NCBI GenBank assembly: GCA_029881775.1
Contig: JAOULY010000129.1
Coordinates: forward strand, 1 to 6,256
Direction: 5' to 3'
DNA: 6,256 bases
From: Gammaproteobacteria bacterium
GTDB taxonomy: Bacteria; Pseudomonadota; Gammaproteobacteria; UBA9214
In this document: positions 1 through 6,000 of the stretch, in pieces
How positions within the stretch are numbered: the first letter of the stretch is position 1
Layout of the letters: each line of letters begins with the position of its first letter
Program-made: the position numbers and the translations under genes
Notes under the pieces: generated by a model
What the model saw: only the letters and a program-made list of their open reading frames with translations
Told to the model about the DNA's origin: nothing
The model's database searches: none

Positions 1-861
1 TGGCTGGTGGTACAGGGAGAATATAGCGGCGCATTGATTGCACTGTTCTTCGTGCTGGCGCTGGCCTACGGCATCATGATGGCACTGCCGATCGGCGGTG
101 CCGACATGCCGGTCGTCATCTCGCTGTTCAATGCCCTGACCGGCCTGGCCGTGGCCTTCGAGGGCTTCGTCCTCAACAATGCCGCCATGATCATCGCCGG
201 TACCGTGGTCGGTTCTGCCGGTACATTGCTGACACAGTTAATGGCAAAGGCCATGAACCGCTCGATCGGCAATGTCCTGTTCAGCGCCTTCGGCAGTGCC
301 GGTGGAGCCGCCGACGAGAACGTCGAAGGCAGCATGAAGCCGATTGATGCGGCAGATGTTGGCGTCATGATGGCCTATGCCGACCGCGTGGTCATCATCC
401 CGGGCTACGGCATGGCGGTGGCACAGGCCCAGCACAAGATCCACGAACTGACCGAGCTGCTGCGCGCGCGTGGCGTTGACGTGAAGTTTGCCATCCACCC
501 GGTGGCCGGCCGTATGCCGGGGCACATGAACGTGCTGCTGGCCGAGGCAAACGTGTCGTACGATTTGCTCTATGACCTTGACGAAATCAACCCGTCGTTC
601 CCGCAAACCGATGTTGCGCTCGTCATCGGCGCCAATGACGTGGTCAACCCGTCGGCACGGACGAATCCCGACAGCCCGATCTACGGCATGCCGATCCTCA
701 ACGCCGACCAGGCGAAGAATGTCATCGTCATCAAGCGCGGCCAGGGCAAGGGTTTCTCCGGCGTGGAGAATGCGCTGTTCTTCGCCGACAACACCCGCAT
801 GCTGTACGGTGACGGCCAGGCGATGGTCGGCGAACTGATCCAGGCAATCAAGGAGTTGTAG
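1..861 (+). CDS. pntB: NAD(P) transhydrogenase subunit beta, 3' part (5' end outside window)
   Basis: Beta subunit of the membrane-bound transhydrogenase, which couples hydride transfer between NADH and NADP+ to proton movement across the inner membrane. The frame is open from the first base and stops at TAG 859-861, giving 286 codons. E. coli PntB is about 462 residues, so roughly the first 175 are missing. Counting from the first visible codon, residues 8-80 are hydrophobic helices with the family signature LPIGGADMPVVISL (29-42) and the AMNRS loop (84-88). A linker leads into the soluble NADP(H)-binding domain III. That domain has GYGMAVAQAQ (135-144), the HPVAGRMPGHMNVLLAEA stretch (166-183), GANDVVNP (210-217), KRGQGKGFSGVEN (245-257) and MLYGD (267-271), all in family order. 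The C-terminus is intact. pntA genes are expected just upstream. No T-rich terminator follows; the first REP hairpin begins 45 bp after the stop. The assignment is firm. Confidence 0.97.
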   Translation, partial: WLVVQGEYSGALIALFFVLALAYGIMMALPIGGADMPVVISLFNALTGLAVAFEGFVLNNAAMIIAGTVVGSAGTLLTQLMAKAMNRSIGNVLFSAFGSAGGAADENVEGSMKPIDAADVGVMMAYADRVVIIPGYGMAVAQAQHKIHELTELLRARGVDVKFAIHPVAGRMPGHMNVLLAEANVSYDLLYDLDEINPSFPQTDVALVIGANDVVNPSARTNPDSPIYGMPILNADQAKNVIVIKRGQGKGFSGVENALFFADNTRMLYGDGQAMVGELIQAIKEL

Positions 862-906
862 GCGACGCCACGCGCGACAACCGCGCCGGGACAGGCATAA
901 ATAATT

Positions 907-972
907 GTAGGAGCGGACGTTGTCCGCGAACAGGGTTAGCTGGAATATGTTCGCGCAGACCTGCGCTCCTAC
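907..972. repeat. REP pair (BIME-like), copy 1
   Basis: Left REP 907-930 opens with GTAGGAGCGG and folds as GCGGAC-GTT-GTCCGC (913-927). Right REP 950-972 is in the opposite orientation, ends GCGCTCCTAC and folds as GCGCAG-AC-CTGCGC (953-966). The spacer is 931-949. The 5' GTAG followed by a short hairpin is the usual form of REPs linked to RAYT (REP-associated tyrosine transposase) enzymes, best known in Pseudomonas. No RAYT gene is in this window. Because it lies 45 bp after the pntB stop, it could protect or end the pntB mRNA, which is inference. Confidence 0.9.
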
Positions 973-1040
973 AGCGGTTGATGATGCTATGGACCAATCC
1001 TGATCGCGCCTGCCAGGCGCCCTGCGTTAAAAACAGCGCT

Positions 1041-1106
1041 GTAGGAGCGGACGTTGTCCGCGAACAGGGTTAACTGGAATATGTTCGCGCAGACCTGCGC
1101 TCCTAC
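1041..1106. repeat. REP pair (BIME-like), copy 2
   Basis: This is the second copy of the inverted REP pair. The left REP is 1041-1064, opening GTAGGAGCGG, and the right REP is 1084-1106, ending GCGCTCCTAC. Both REPs match copy 1 exactly; the only difference within the pair is in the spacer (TTAACTGG here, TTAGCTGG in copy 1). Confidence 0.9.
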
Positions 1107-1147
1107 AGCGGTTGATGATGCTGTGGACCAATCCTGATCGCGCCTGC

Positions 1148-1160
1148 TCGACGCTCCTAC
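1148..1160 (-). repeat. Truncated REP remnant
   Basis: Immediately after the second 108-bp unit, the sequence CGACGCTCCTAC ends at 1160. Its last eight bases (1153-1160, GCTCCTAC) are the outer end of a minus-strand REP without the hairpin. It is probably the relic of a further REP, but at eight matching bases chance cannot be excluded. Confidence 0.5.
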
Positions 1161-1460
1161 AGGGTATTGGTTATGCGCATGGCCGTTGTCGAAACGCCCT
1201 GCGCGCCTCGGCTAACATAGCCCCCGGCATACATGGTGTGTCTTTATTGCGTTTTCCCGGCGATTATTACCGCACCCAGCCGGTACAACGCACCGACCCT
1301 GGTGCGGTTGACATGGATTCCGGCCCACGGTGCTATGATGGCCCCCGCAGGCGGCCAACCCGGCGTCTCCGGCTGTCAGGATTACGTCATATGGCAGGCG
1401 TTCACGGGATTGAGAATGCACAATTCACCCCCTGGTACGGCACCGGAACAGGACACAAAT
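1161..1460. other. Non-coding stretch with no convincing gene
   Basis: This 300-bp stretch between the REP duplication and the origin-like region holds no open frame with a recognisable product. Frames that cross it also run through the REP repeats and look like chance. The only structure I can point to is a promoter-like element at 1308-1339 and short inverted repeats just before it (1269-1276 with 1301-1308; 1289-1294 with 1301-1306). Composition is still GC-rich here and drops sharply after about 1495. Confidence 0.6.
1308..1339 (+). promoter_or_regulatory. Possible sigma-70 type promoter with extended -10
   Basis: A perfect -35 hexamer TTGACA lies at 1308-1313 and an extended -10, TGCTATGAT, at 1331-1339 (hexamer TATGAT 1334-1339). 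The spacer is 20 bp, longer than the preferred 16-18, although an extended -10 can partly compensate. Transcription would start near 1346 and run right, into the AT-rich tract and DnaA boxes. This resembles the way transcription passes near E. coli oriC, but the role is speculative. No gene with a good start lies directly downstream before priA. Confidence 0.35.
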
Positions 1461-1468
1461 GATCCGGT

Positions 1469-1477
1469 TTATACACA
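1469..1477 (+). promoter_or_regulatory. DnaA box (TTATACACA)
   Basis: One mismatch to TTATCCACA and identical to the E. coli R2 box sequence. It flanks the AT-rich tract on its left side. Confidence 0.65.
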
Positions 1478-1496
1478 GTCATTACTGACAGGTCGT

Positions 1497-1575
1497 TTTA
1501 ATACAACAATAAACATGATCCTATATAAGAAAATTTTAATTAACTACAAAACATTGATTTTAATACATTTATATT
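1497..1575. other. AT-rich tract, probable DNA unwinding element
   Basis: Bases 1501-1576 contain only about 12 G or C, with runs such as AAATTTTAATTAA and TTTATATTT. Both flanking genes are GC-rich throughout, so this is a sharp local change. Its place next to DnaA boxes fits a duplex unwinding element. I do not see clear copies of the E. coli GATC-containing 13-mers. Confidence 0.6.
1547..1559 (-). promoter_or_regulatory. IHF binding site (full consensus match)
   Basis: The minus strand reads AATCAATGTTTTG, which fits WATCARNNNNTTR at every fixed position. It lies in the AT-rich tract, 16 bp left of the DnaA box at 1576-1584. In E. coli oriC, IHF bends DNA beside the unwinding element and box R1, so the position is meaningful. 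The consensus is degenerate and can match AT-rich DNA by chance. Confidence 0.5.
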
Positions 1576-1584
1576 TGTGGATAA
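1576..1584 (-). promoter_or_regulatory. DnaA box (perfect TTATCCACA)
   Basis: The + strand reads TGTGGATAA, a perfect box on the minus strand at the right edge of the AT-rich tract. This is the place a high-affinity R1-type box would occupy. Confidence 0.75.
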
Positions 1585-1644
1585 AAATCGTTCAATTTAA
1601 CAACAACCCTACAAATAAAGCCCTTTGAGACACCTGACCCCAAA

Positions 1645-1653
1645 CTATCCACA
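1645..1653 (+). promoter_or_regulatory. DnaA box (CTATCCACA)
   Basis: One mismatch, at the first base, from TTATCCACA. It begins 12 bp before the next box in the same orientation, so both would lie near the same helical face. Confidence 0.6.
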
Positions 1654-1656
1654 GAG

Positions 1657-1665
1657 TTATCCACA
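1657..1665 (+). promoter_or_regulatory. DnaA box (perfect TTATCCACA)
   Basis: A perfect consensus box preceded by ACAGAG, the same context as E. coli R4 as recalled. With the next box it forms an inverted repeat with 9-bp arms around GCTTT. Confidence 0.78.
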
Positions 1666-1670
1666 GCTTT

Positions 1671-1679
1671 TGTGGATAA
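1671..1679 (-). promoter_or_regulatory. DnaA box (perfect TTATCCACA)
   Basis: The + strand reads TGTGGATAA, so this is a perfect box facing the one at 1657-1665 across five bases. It is the rightmost box, 110 bp before the priA start. Confidence 0.75.
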
Positions 1680-1789
1680 AGATTCGGCCCTAATCGGATG
1701 AAGGGCTTAGCTTCATTTGGTAATAAAGCCTCTCAAGCTTACGCGCTAAAGTTACCACCCCGTCACCGACCAAACCGGCAACCAGCAAC

Positions 1790-3985
1790 GTGACCGAATT
1801 GCTTTTGAGACTCGCCGTACCCACGCCACTGTATCGCAGTTTTGATTACCTGCCGCCGCGCGCGTGTAATCCCGCCACCTTGCAACCGGGACAACGCGTG
1901 CGCGTACCGTTTGGACGACGCAACGTGGTTGGCATATTGCTCGAAACAACCGGCGAATCCGGCATCGCACGTGAAAAACTGAAACATGCAACGGCGATCA
2001 TCGACGACGAACCGATTCTCAGTGCCGAACTCATGGCCATGGTGCAATGGGCGAGCGCCTACTACCACTGCCCGATTGGTGAAGCCATGGCCACCGCGCT
2101 GCCCGTGCTGTTGCGCCGCGGTGATTCACCCGATGCGCCGGTCATTACATGCTGGCGGTTAACGGCTGCCGGTCGCCAGGTTGACGTTAACACCCTGGCA
2201 CGCGCCAGGCGCCAGGCCGCCACCCTCAACCTGCTGGCGCAACACCCGGACGGCCTGGCACGCGACGCCATCGATGCCCCGGCCGCCGTGCTGCAGGCGC
2301 TCGCCGACAAGGGCTGGATTGAATCCGTTGCGCACAGTCGGCCCGATGTAACGGATACAACACCCGCCGATACGCCGCACACCCTGAACGCCGACCAGCA
2401 GCAGGCGCTGACAACCATGCTGGCATCGCTCGATCATTTCCACCCCTGCCTGCTGGAAGGCGTGACCGGCAGCGGCAAGACCGAGGTCTACCTGCAACTT
2501 ATTGAAAAGGTTCTGTCGCGTGGACAACAGGTACTGCTGCTGGTGCCCGAGATCGGCCTGACGCCACAACTGGTGACACGCTTCAGGCAGCGTTTCCAGA
2601 TCCCGCTGGCCATCCTGCACTCGGGGCTGAACGACCGCGAACGCCTGACAGCCTGGCAGCAGGCACGCAGCGGCGCAGCCGCCATCGTCATCGGCACGCG
2701 CTCCGCCATCTTCACGCCACTGGCGCGTCCCGGCCTGATCGTGGTGGACGAAGAACACGATGCCTCGCTAAAACAACAGGATGGCTTCCGCTACTCGGCG
2801 CGCGACCTTGCCGTCTGGCGCGCACGTCACCTTGATATCCCGGTCATACTGGGGTCCGCCACGCCCTCACTGGAAAGCCTGTACAACGTCGAGCAGGGCC
2901 GCTACCAGCACTGCACCCTGCCGGAGCGCACCGGTAATGCCCGCATGCCGGACTTCAAGGTCCTCGATATTCGCAACCAGCCGCTCGAAGACGGCCTGTC
3001 TTATCCCCTGCTCGACGCCATCCGCGCACACCTGGACGCGCACGGCCAGGTACTGCTGTTCCTCAATCGCCGCGGCTTTGCGCCGACGCTGATGTGTTAC
3101 GAGTGTGACTGGGTGGCCGAATGCCGGCGTTGCGACGCCCGCATGACCTGGCACCACGCCGATAACCACCTGCATTGTCACCACTGCGGCAGCCAGCGGC
3201 CGGTCGATACCGTCTGCCCGCAATGCAACAGCACGGAACTGCACCCGGTCGGCCAGGGCACGGAGCGTGTTGGCCAGGCGCTGGCCGAGCGTTTCCCCGA
3301 TATCGAACGCATCCGCATCGACCGCGACACGACGCGCCGCAAGGGTGAACTGCAGGCCTTGCTGGCACAGGCGGAAAGCGGTGAACGGCAGTTGTTGCTG
3401 GGCACGCAGATGCTGGCCAAGGGTCATCACTTCCCCAACGTGACCCTGGTGGCCATCCTCGATGCCGACCATGGCCTGTTCAGCACCGATTTCCGCGCCA
3501 GCGAGCGCATGGCCCAGCTGATCGTGCAGGTCGCCGGACGTGCCGGGCGTCACGAACGCCGCGGCGAGGTCATCATCCAGACCGCACATCCGGATCATCC
3601 GCTGTTGCAACAACTGGTTACACGCGGTTACCCGGCATTTGCCCGGGCCGCCCTGGCGGAGCGACAGGCCGCCGGCCTGCCGCCGGCCACGCGTATCGCG
3701 CTGCTGCGCGCGGAGGCCGCGAACGCGCAGGAACCGATCGATTTTCTGGAGGATGCGCGTCAGCGGGTCAGTGACAGCGGCATCAGCGGCGTCGAGGCCT
3801 GGGGCCCGGTACCCGCCACCATGGAACGGCGTGCCGGCCGTTACCGGGCCCAGCTATTGCTGCAATCCGAACAGACCGGCCGCCTGCAACAGTTGCTGGG
3901 CCTGCTGGTACGGCAACTCGAGGGCCTGAAAAGCGCTCGCCGCGTGCGCTGGTCCATCGATGTGGACCCGGCGGATACCTATTAA
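1790..3985 (+). CDS. priA: Primosomal protein N' (replication restart helicase PriA)
   Basis: PriA is the 3'-5' superfamily 2 DNA helicase that recognises abandoned forks and reloads the replisome through PriB/DnaT/DnaC-type partners. The product has 731 residues (E. coli 732). The N-terminal 3'-DNA-binding domain includes RSFDYLPP (16-23) and RVRVPFG (36-42). The helicase core has Walker A GVTGSGKT (224-231), DEEH box (320-323), GSATP (355-359), GTQMLAKGHHFP (538-549) and QVAGRAGR (580-587). Eight cysteines for two zinc ions are at 436, 439, 445, 448, 463, 466, 476 and 479, the same numbers as recalled for E. coli. The C-terminal domain contains GPVPA (672-676) and ends in DVDP. The start is GTG 1790, chosen because VTELLLRLAVPTPLYRSFDY aligns with the family N-terminus; no good Shine-Dalgarno precedes it. 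Upstream is the DnaA-box region, so DnaA could influence its transcription (inference). A palindrome follows 15 bp after the stop. Confidence 0.98.
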   Translation: MTELLLRLAVPTPLYRSFDYLPPRACNPATLQPGQRVRVPFGRRNVVGILLETTGESGIAREKLKHATAIIDDEPILSAELMAMVQWASAYYHCPIGEAMATALPVLLRRGDSPDAPVITCWRLTAAGRQVDVNTLARARRQAATLNLLAQHPDGLARDAIDAPAAVLQALADKGWIESVAHSRPDVTDTTPADTPHTLNADQQQALTTMLASLDHFHPCLLEGVTGSGKTEVYLQLIEKVLSRGQQVLLLVPEIGLTPQLVTRFRQRFQIPLAILHSGLNDRERLTAWQQARSGAAAIVIGTRSAIFTPLARPGLIVVDEEHDASLKQQDGFRYSARDLAVWRARHLDIPVILGSATPSLESLYNVEQGRYQHCTLPERTGNARMPDFKVLDIRNQPLEDGLSYPLLDAIRAHLDAHGQVLLFLNRRGFAPTLMCYECDWVAECRRCDARMTWHHADNHLHCHHCGSQRPVDTVCPQCNSTELHPVGQGTERVGQALAERFPDIERIRIDRDTTRRKGELQALLAQAESGERQLLLGTQMLAKGHHFPNVTLVAILDADHGLFSTDFRASERMAQLIVQVAGRAGRHERRGEVIIQTAHPDHPLLQQLVTRGYPAFARAALAERQAAGLPPATRIALLRAEAANAQEPIDFLEDARQRVSDSGISGVEAWGPVPATMERRAGRYRAQLLLQSEQTGRLQQLLGLLVRQLEGLKSARRVRWSIDVDPADTY

Positions 3986-4000
3986 TCGGCGACACCCGCA

Positions 4001-4030
4001 CAACCGGGGCAGTTGCAACTGCCCCGGTTG
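4001..4030 (+). terminator. Perfect 30-bp palindrome after priA, probable transcript end or stabiliser
   Basis: The arms CAACCGGGGCAGTTG (4001-4015) and CAACTGCCCCGGTTG (4016-4030) are exact reverse complements with no spacer. As RNA they would form a GC-rich stem with a tiny loop, 15 bp after the priA stop. No U-run follows (the next bases are ACAGGATAATAG), so it is not a standard intrinsic terminator. It may work with Rho or as a 3' end stabiliser. A protein operator is possible, since the two-fold symmetry is complete. Confidence 0.6.
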
Positions 4031-4064
4031 ACAGGATAATAGCCGGCTCACTCGTATTTATAGT
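4028..4064 (+). promoter_or_regulatory. Weak promoter-like motifs upstream of argS
   Basis: TTGACA (4028-4033) overlaps the right arm of the palindrome and TATAGT lies at 4059-4064, but the 25-bp gap is too long for them to work as a pair. TATAGT alone could be a -10 with a poor -35. A promoter somewhere in 4031-4118 is likely because argS is separated from priA by two hairpin elements; I cannot fix its position. Confidence 0.2.
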
Positions 4065-4118
4065 GATTCGGGCTCTATTCGGGCGGACATGATCGAATCA
4101 TCGGGTAACCGGAACGCT

Positions 4119-4183
4119 GTAGGAGCGGACGTTGTCCGCGAACAGCAATGGCTTATTCGTTCGCGGACAACGTCCGCTCCTAC
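4119..4183. repeat. REP pair (BIME-like), third copy, with exact inverted arms
   Basis: REP 4119-4142 (GTAGGAGCGG, hairpin GCGGAC-GTT-GTCCGC) and its exact reverse complement 4160-4183 flank a 17-base spacer. The 24-base REP is identical to those at 907-930 and 1041-1064. Unlike the upstream pairs, both arms here are the same variant, so the whole 65-bp element can also fold as one long hairpin. It lies 41 bp before the argS start, in the probable leader or just upstream of it. Confidence 0.92.
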
Positions 4184-4224
4184 ACCAGATAGATGCAACT
4201 GCAGGATGTCGGTCGGATAAGAAC

Positions 4225-5985
4225 GTGAAAGAACACATTGTAAAAATTCTCACCGACGCGGTGACAAAACTGCAGTCTGACGGCGACCTGCCGGGGGACA
4301 TCACGCCGACCGTTATGGTCGAGCGCACCCGCGACCGCGCGCATGGAGACTTCGCCAGCAACCTGGCCATGACGCTGGCGAAGGCCGCGCGCTGCAAGCC
4401 GCGCGATCTCGCGGAAAAGATCATTGCCGCACTCAACACCGACGGCGGCATCGTCAAGGTCGAGATCGCCGGACCGGGCTTTATCAATTTCTACCTCGGC
4501 AGCGACGCCTGGCACAATGTCGTCGGTGACATCCTTGAACAGGGTGACAACTACGGCCGCAGCGAAGCCGGCGCCGGCCAGCGGGTACAGGTGGAGTTCG
4601 TCTCCGCCAACCCGACCGGCCCGTTGCACGTGGGACATGGTCGCGGCGCCGCCTACGGTGCAGCGGTCGCCAGCCTGCTCGCCGCTGTCGGCTGCACGGT
4701 CCACCGCGAATATTACGTCAATGACGCCGGGCGACAGATGGATATCCTCGCCGCCAGCGTGTACCTGCGCTACCTCGAACTGTGTGGCGATACCGTCATC
4801 TTCCCGGCCAACGGCTACCAGGGTGACTATGTCTGGGATATTGGCGCCACCCTGCACCGTGAGAGCGGCGACATGCTGCGCCACCCGGTCTCCGAAGTAT
4901 TCGCCGGCGTGCCGGATGATGAACCCGCCGGCGGTGACAAGGAAGCACATATCGACGGCCTTATAGAACGCATCAGCACACTGCTGGGCACGAATAACTA
5001 CCGCCGGGTGTTCGATGCGGGCCTTGACGCCATCCTTGGCAACATCCGCCAGGACCTCAAGGAATTCGGCGTTACCTATGACGAGTGGTTCTCCGAACGC
5101 TCACTGAGCGACACCAATGCCGTCACCGACTGCATCAAACGGCTGCAGGACAGCGGGCACATCTACGAACAGGACGGTGCCCTGTGGTTCCGCTCAACCG
5201 ACTACGGCGATGAAAAAGACCGCGTCATCGTGCGCGACAACGGGCAGACCACCTACTTTGCCTCCGACATTGCCTACCATGCCAACAAGCTGGAACGCGG
5301 TTACGACCGCGTCATCGATATCTGGGGCGCCGACCACCATGGCTACGTACCGCGCGTGAAAGCGGCACTGCAGGCGCTCGGTGATGATCCCGACCGACTG
5401 GATGTGCTGCTGGTGCAGTTCGCCGTGCTCTACCGCGGCGGGGAGAAGGTGCAGATGTCGACGCGCTCCGGCGAATTTGTCACGCTGCGTGAACTGCGCA
5501 ACGAGGTCGGTAATGATGCCGCGCGCTTCTTCTATGTCATGCGCAAGTGCGAGCAACACATGGACTTCGACCTCGACCTGGCCAAGTCGCAATCAAACGA
5601 CAACCCGGTCTACTACATCCAGTATGCACACGCGCGCGTGTGCAGCGTGTTTCGCCAGCTGGCCGAAAAGAAAATCGAATGGGACAAGGACTGCGGCCTC
5701 AAGGCACTGGGCACGCTTGCTGAATCACACGAGGACGAACTGCTGGTCAACCTGTCGCGCTACCCGGAAGTACTTGAATCTGCCGCTTTCAACCATGAGC
5801 CACACGCACTGACCCATTACCTGCGTGAACTGGCGAATGATTTCCATACTTATTATAACGCCCACACATTCATCACTGATGACGCTACACTACGCAATGC
5901 GCGCCTCTGCCTGATCGAGGCCACGCGCCAGGTGATCGCCAACGGCCTGCAACTGCTGGGCGTACACGCACCGGACACCATGTAG
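4225..5985 (+). CDS. argS: Arginyl-tRNA synthetase
   Basis: Cytoplasmic class I aminoacyl-tRNA synthetase that charges tRNA-Arg; 586 residues from GTG 4225, close to the usual 550-600. The N-terminal Add-1 tRNA-contact domain covers about 1-100, with HGDFASNLAM (40-49) and KVEIAGPGFINF (78-89). The catalytic Rossmann fold has the HIGH motif as HVGH (135-138) inside VEFVSANPTGPLHVGHGRG, then YYVNDAGRQ (163-171), YFASDIAYH (344-352) and WGADHHGY (367-374). The KMSKS-equivalent loop is KVQMSTRSG (408-416). The helical anticodon-binding domain starts near NPVYYIQYAHAR (460-471). This is the ArgS subtype with VSANPTGPLHVGH, not the SAPNVAKEMHVGH form of E. coli (family knowledge from memory). The frame stays open upstream to TTG 4132, but that part is REP sequence; GTG 4225 gives the family start VKEHIVKIL. 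The Shine-Dalgarno is weak (GGATAAG, 4215-4221). The next gene begins 15 bp after the stop. Confidence 0.97.
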   Translation: MKEHIVKILTDAVTKLQSDGDLPGDITPTVMVERTRDRAHGDFASNLAMTLAKAARCKPRDLAEKIIAALNTDGGIVKVEIAGPGFINFYLGSDAWHNVVGDILEQGDNYGRSEAGAGQRVQVEFVSANPTGPLHVGHGRGAAYGAAVASLLAAVGCTVHREYYVNDAGRQMDILAASVYLRYLELCGDTVIFPANGYQGDYVWDIGATLHRESGDMLRHPVSEVFAGVPDDEPAGGDKEAHIDGLIERISTLLGTNNYRRVFDAGLDAILGNIRQDLKEFGVTYDEWFSERSLSDTNAVTDCIKRLQDSGHIYEQDGALWFRSTDYGDEKDRVIVRDNGQTTYFASDIAYHANKLERGYDRVIDIWGADHHGYVPRVKAALQALGDDPDRLDVLLVQFAVLYRGGEKVQMSTRSGEFVTLRELRNEVGNDAARFFYVMRKCEQHMDFDLDLAKSQSNDNPVYYIQYAHARVCSVFRQLAEKKIEWDKDCGLKALGTLAESHEDELLVNLSRYPEVLESAAFNHEPHALTHYLRELANDFHTYYNAHTFITDDATLRNARLCLIEATRQVIANGLQLLGVHAPDTM

Positions 5986-6000
5986 GGGAACAGCCAGGCC

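Larger units (their letters stand above)
906..1147. repeat. Two direct copies of a 108-bp REP-pair unit
   Basis: Bases 906-1013 are repeated at 1040-1147 with a period of 134 bp. I find two differences in 108 positions: G939 versus A1073, and A989 versus G1123. Each copy contains one inverted pair of REP hairpins plus a shared 41-bp tail ending CCTGATCGCGCCTGC. The 26 bp between copies are unrelated to the repeat. The near identity suggests a recent duplication of a whole REP-pair module, or gene conversion between copies. It lies entirely between genes. Confidence 0.95.
1465..1680. other. oriC: Candidate replication origin (oriC-like region)
   Basis: About 215 bp combine the parts expected of a bacterial origin. 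There are five DnaA boxes: 1469-1477 TTATACACA on +, 1576-1584 TTATCCACA on -, 1645-1653 CTATCCACA on +, 1657-1665 TTATCCACA on +, and 1671-1679 TTATCCACA on -. Three are perfect consensus boxes. A tract at 1501-1576 has about 12 G/C in 76 bases (16%) in otherwise GC-rich DNA. A full-consensus IHF site lies inside it. The stretch ACAGAGTTATCCACAG (1651-1666) matches the surroundings of box R4 of E. coli oriC as I remember it, and TTATACACA equals the E. coli R2 box. It sits between complete core genes in a non-coding gap. Alternatives are a DnaA-controlled promoter for priA or a DnaA-titrating site. No dnaA, dnaN, rpmH or gidA is in view. Dam sites (GATC) are few, so the SeqA-type control of enteric bacteria is not suggested. 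Confidence 0.72.

Noticed and set aside
907..1106. REP repeats considered as a CRISPR array
   Set aside because: Only two long units with near-identical spacers, inverted hairpins and no cas genes. The GTAG-hairpin form fits REP elements instead.
1112..1462. Open frame of 116 codons across the REP repeat and the gap
   Set aside because: It begins inside the second REP unit, has no recognisable product and no good ribosome site. The shorter start at ATG 1391 gives only 23 residues (MAGVHGIENAQFTPWYGTGT and three more), which I do not recognise, though it sits about 50 bases after the promoter-like element.
1233..1628. Open frame of 131 codons through the AT-rich tract
   Set aside because: Its C-terminal half is low-complexity Ile/Lys/Leu/Asn from the AT-rich origin-like DNA and runs through the DnaA box at 1576-1584. 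It shows no protein-like pattern.
1681..1789. Search for a priA promoter between the last DnaA box and the start codon
   Set aside because: TAATAA at 1721-1726 could be a -10, but no acceptable -35 lies 16-18 bp upstream, so I did not call it.
2867..3613. Long minus-strand open frame of 248 codons inside priA
   Set aside because: It is antisense to the conserved PriA helicase and zinc region; open antisense frames are common in GC-rich coding DNA. The same applies to minus-strand frames opposite argS (4180-4950) and at 2159-2758.
4064..4101. Small inverted repeats TGATTCG/CGAATCA and ATGAT-CGA-ATCAT before the third REP pair
   Set aside because: Arms are only 5-7 bp and the two structures compete. 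They are close to what chance gives, with no added sign of a regulator site.
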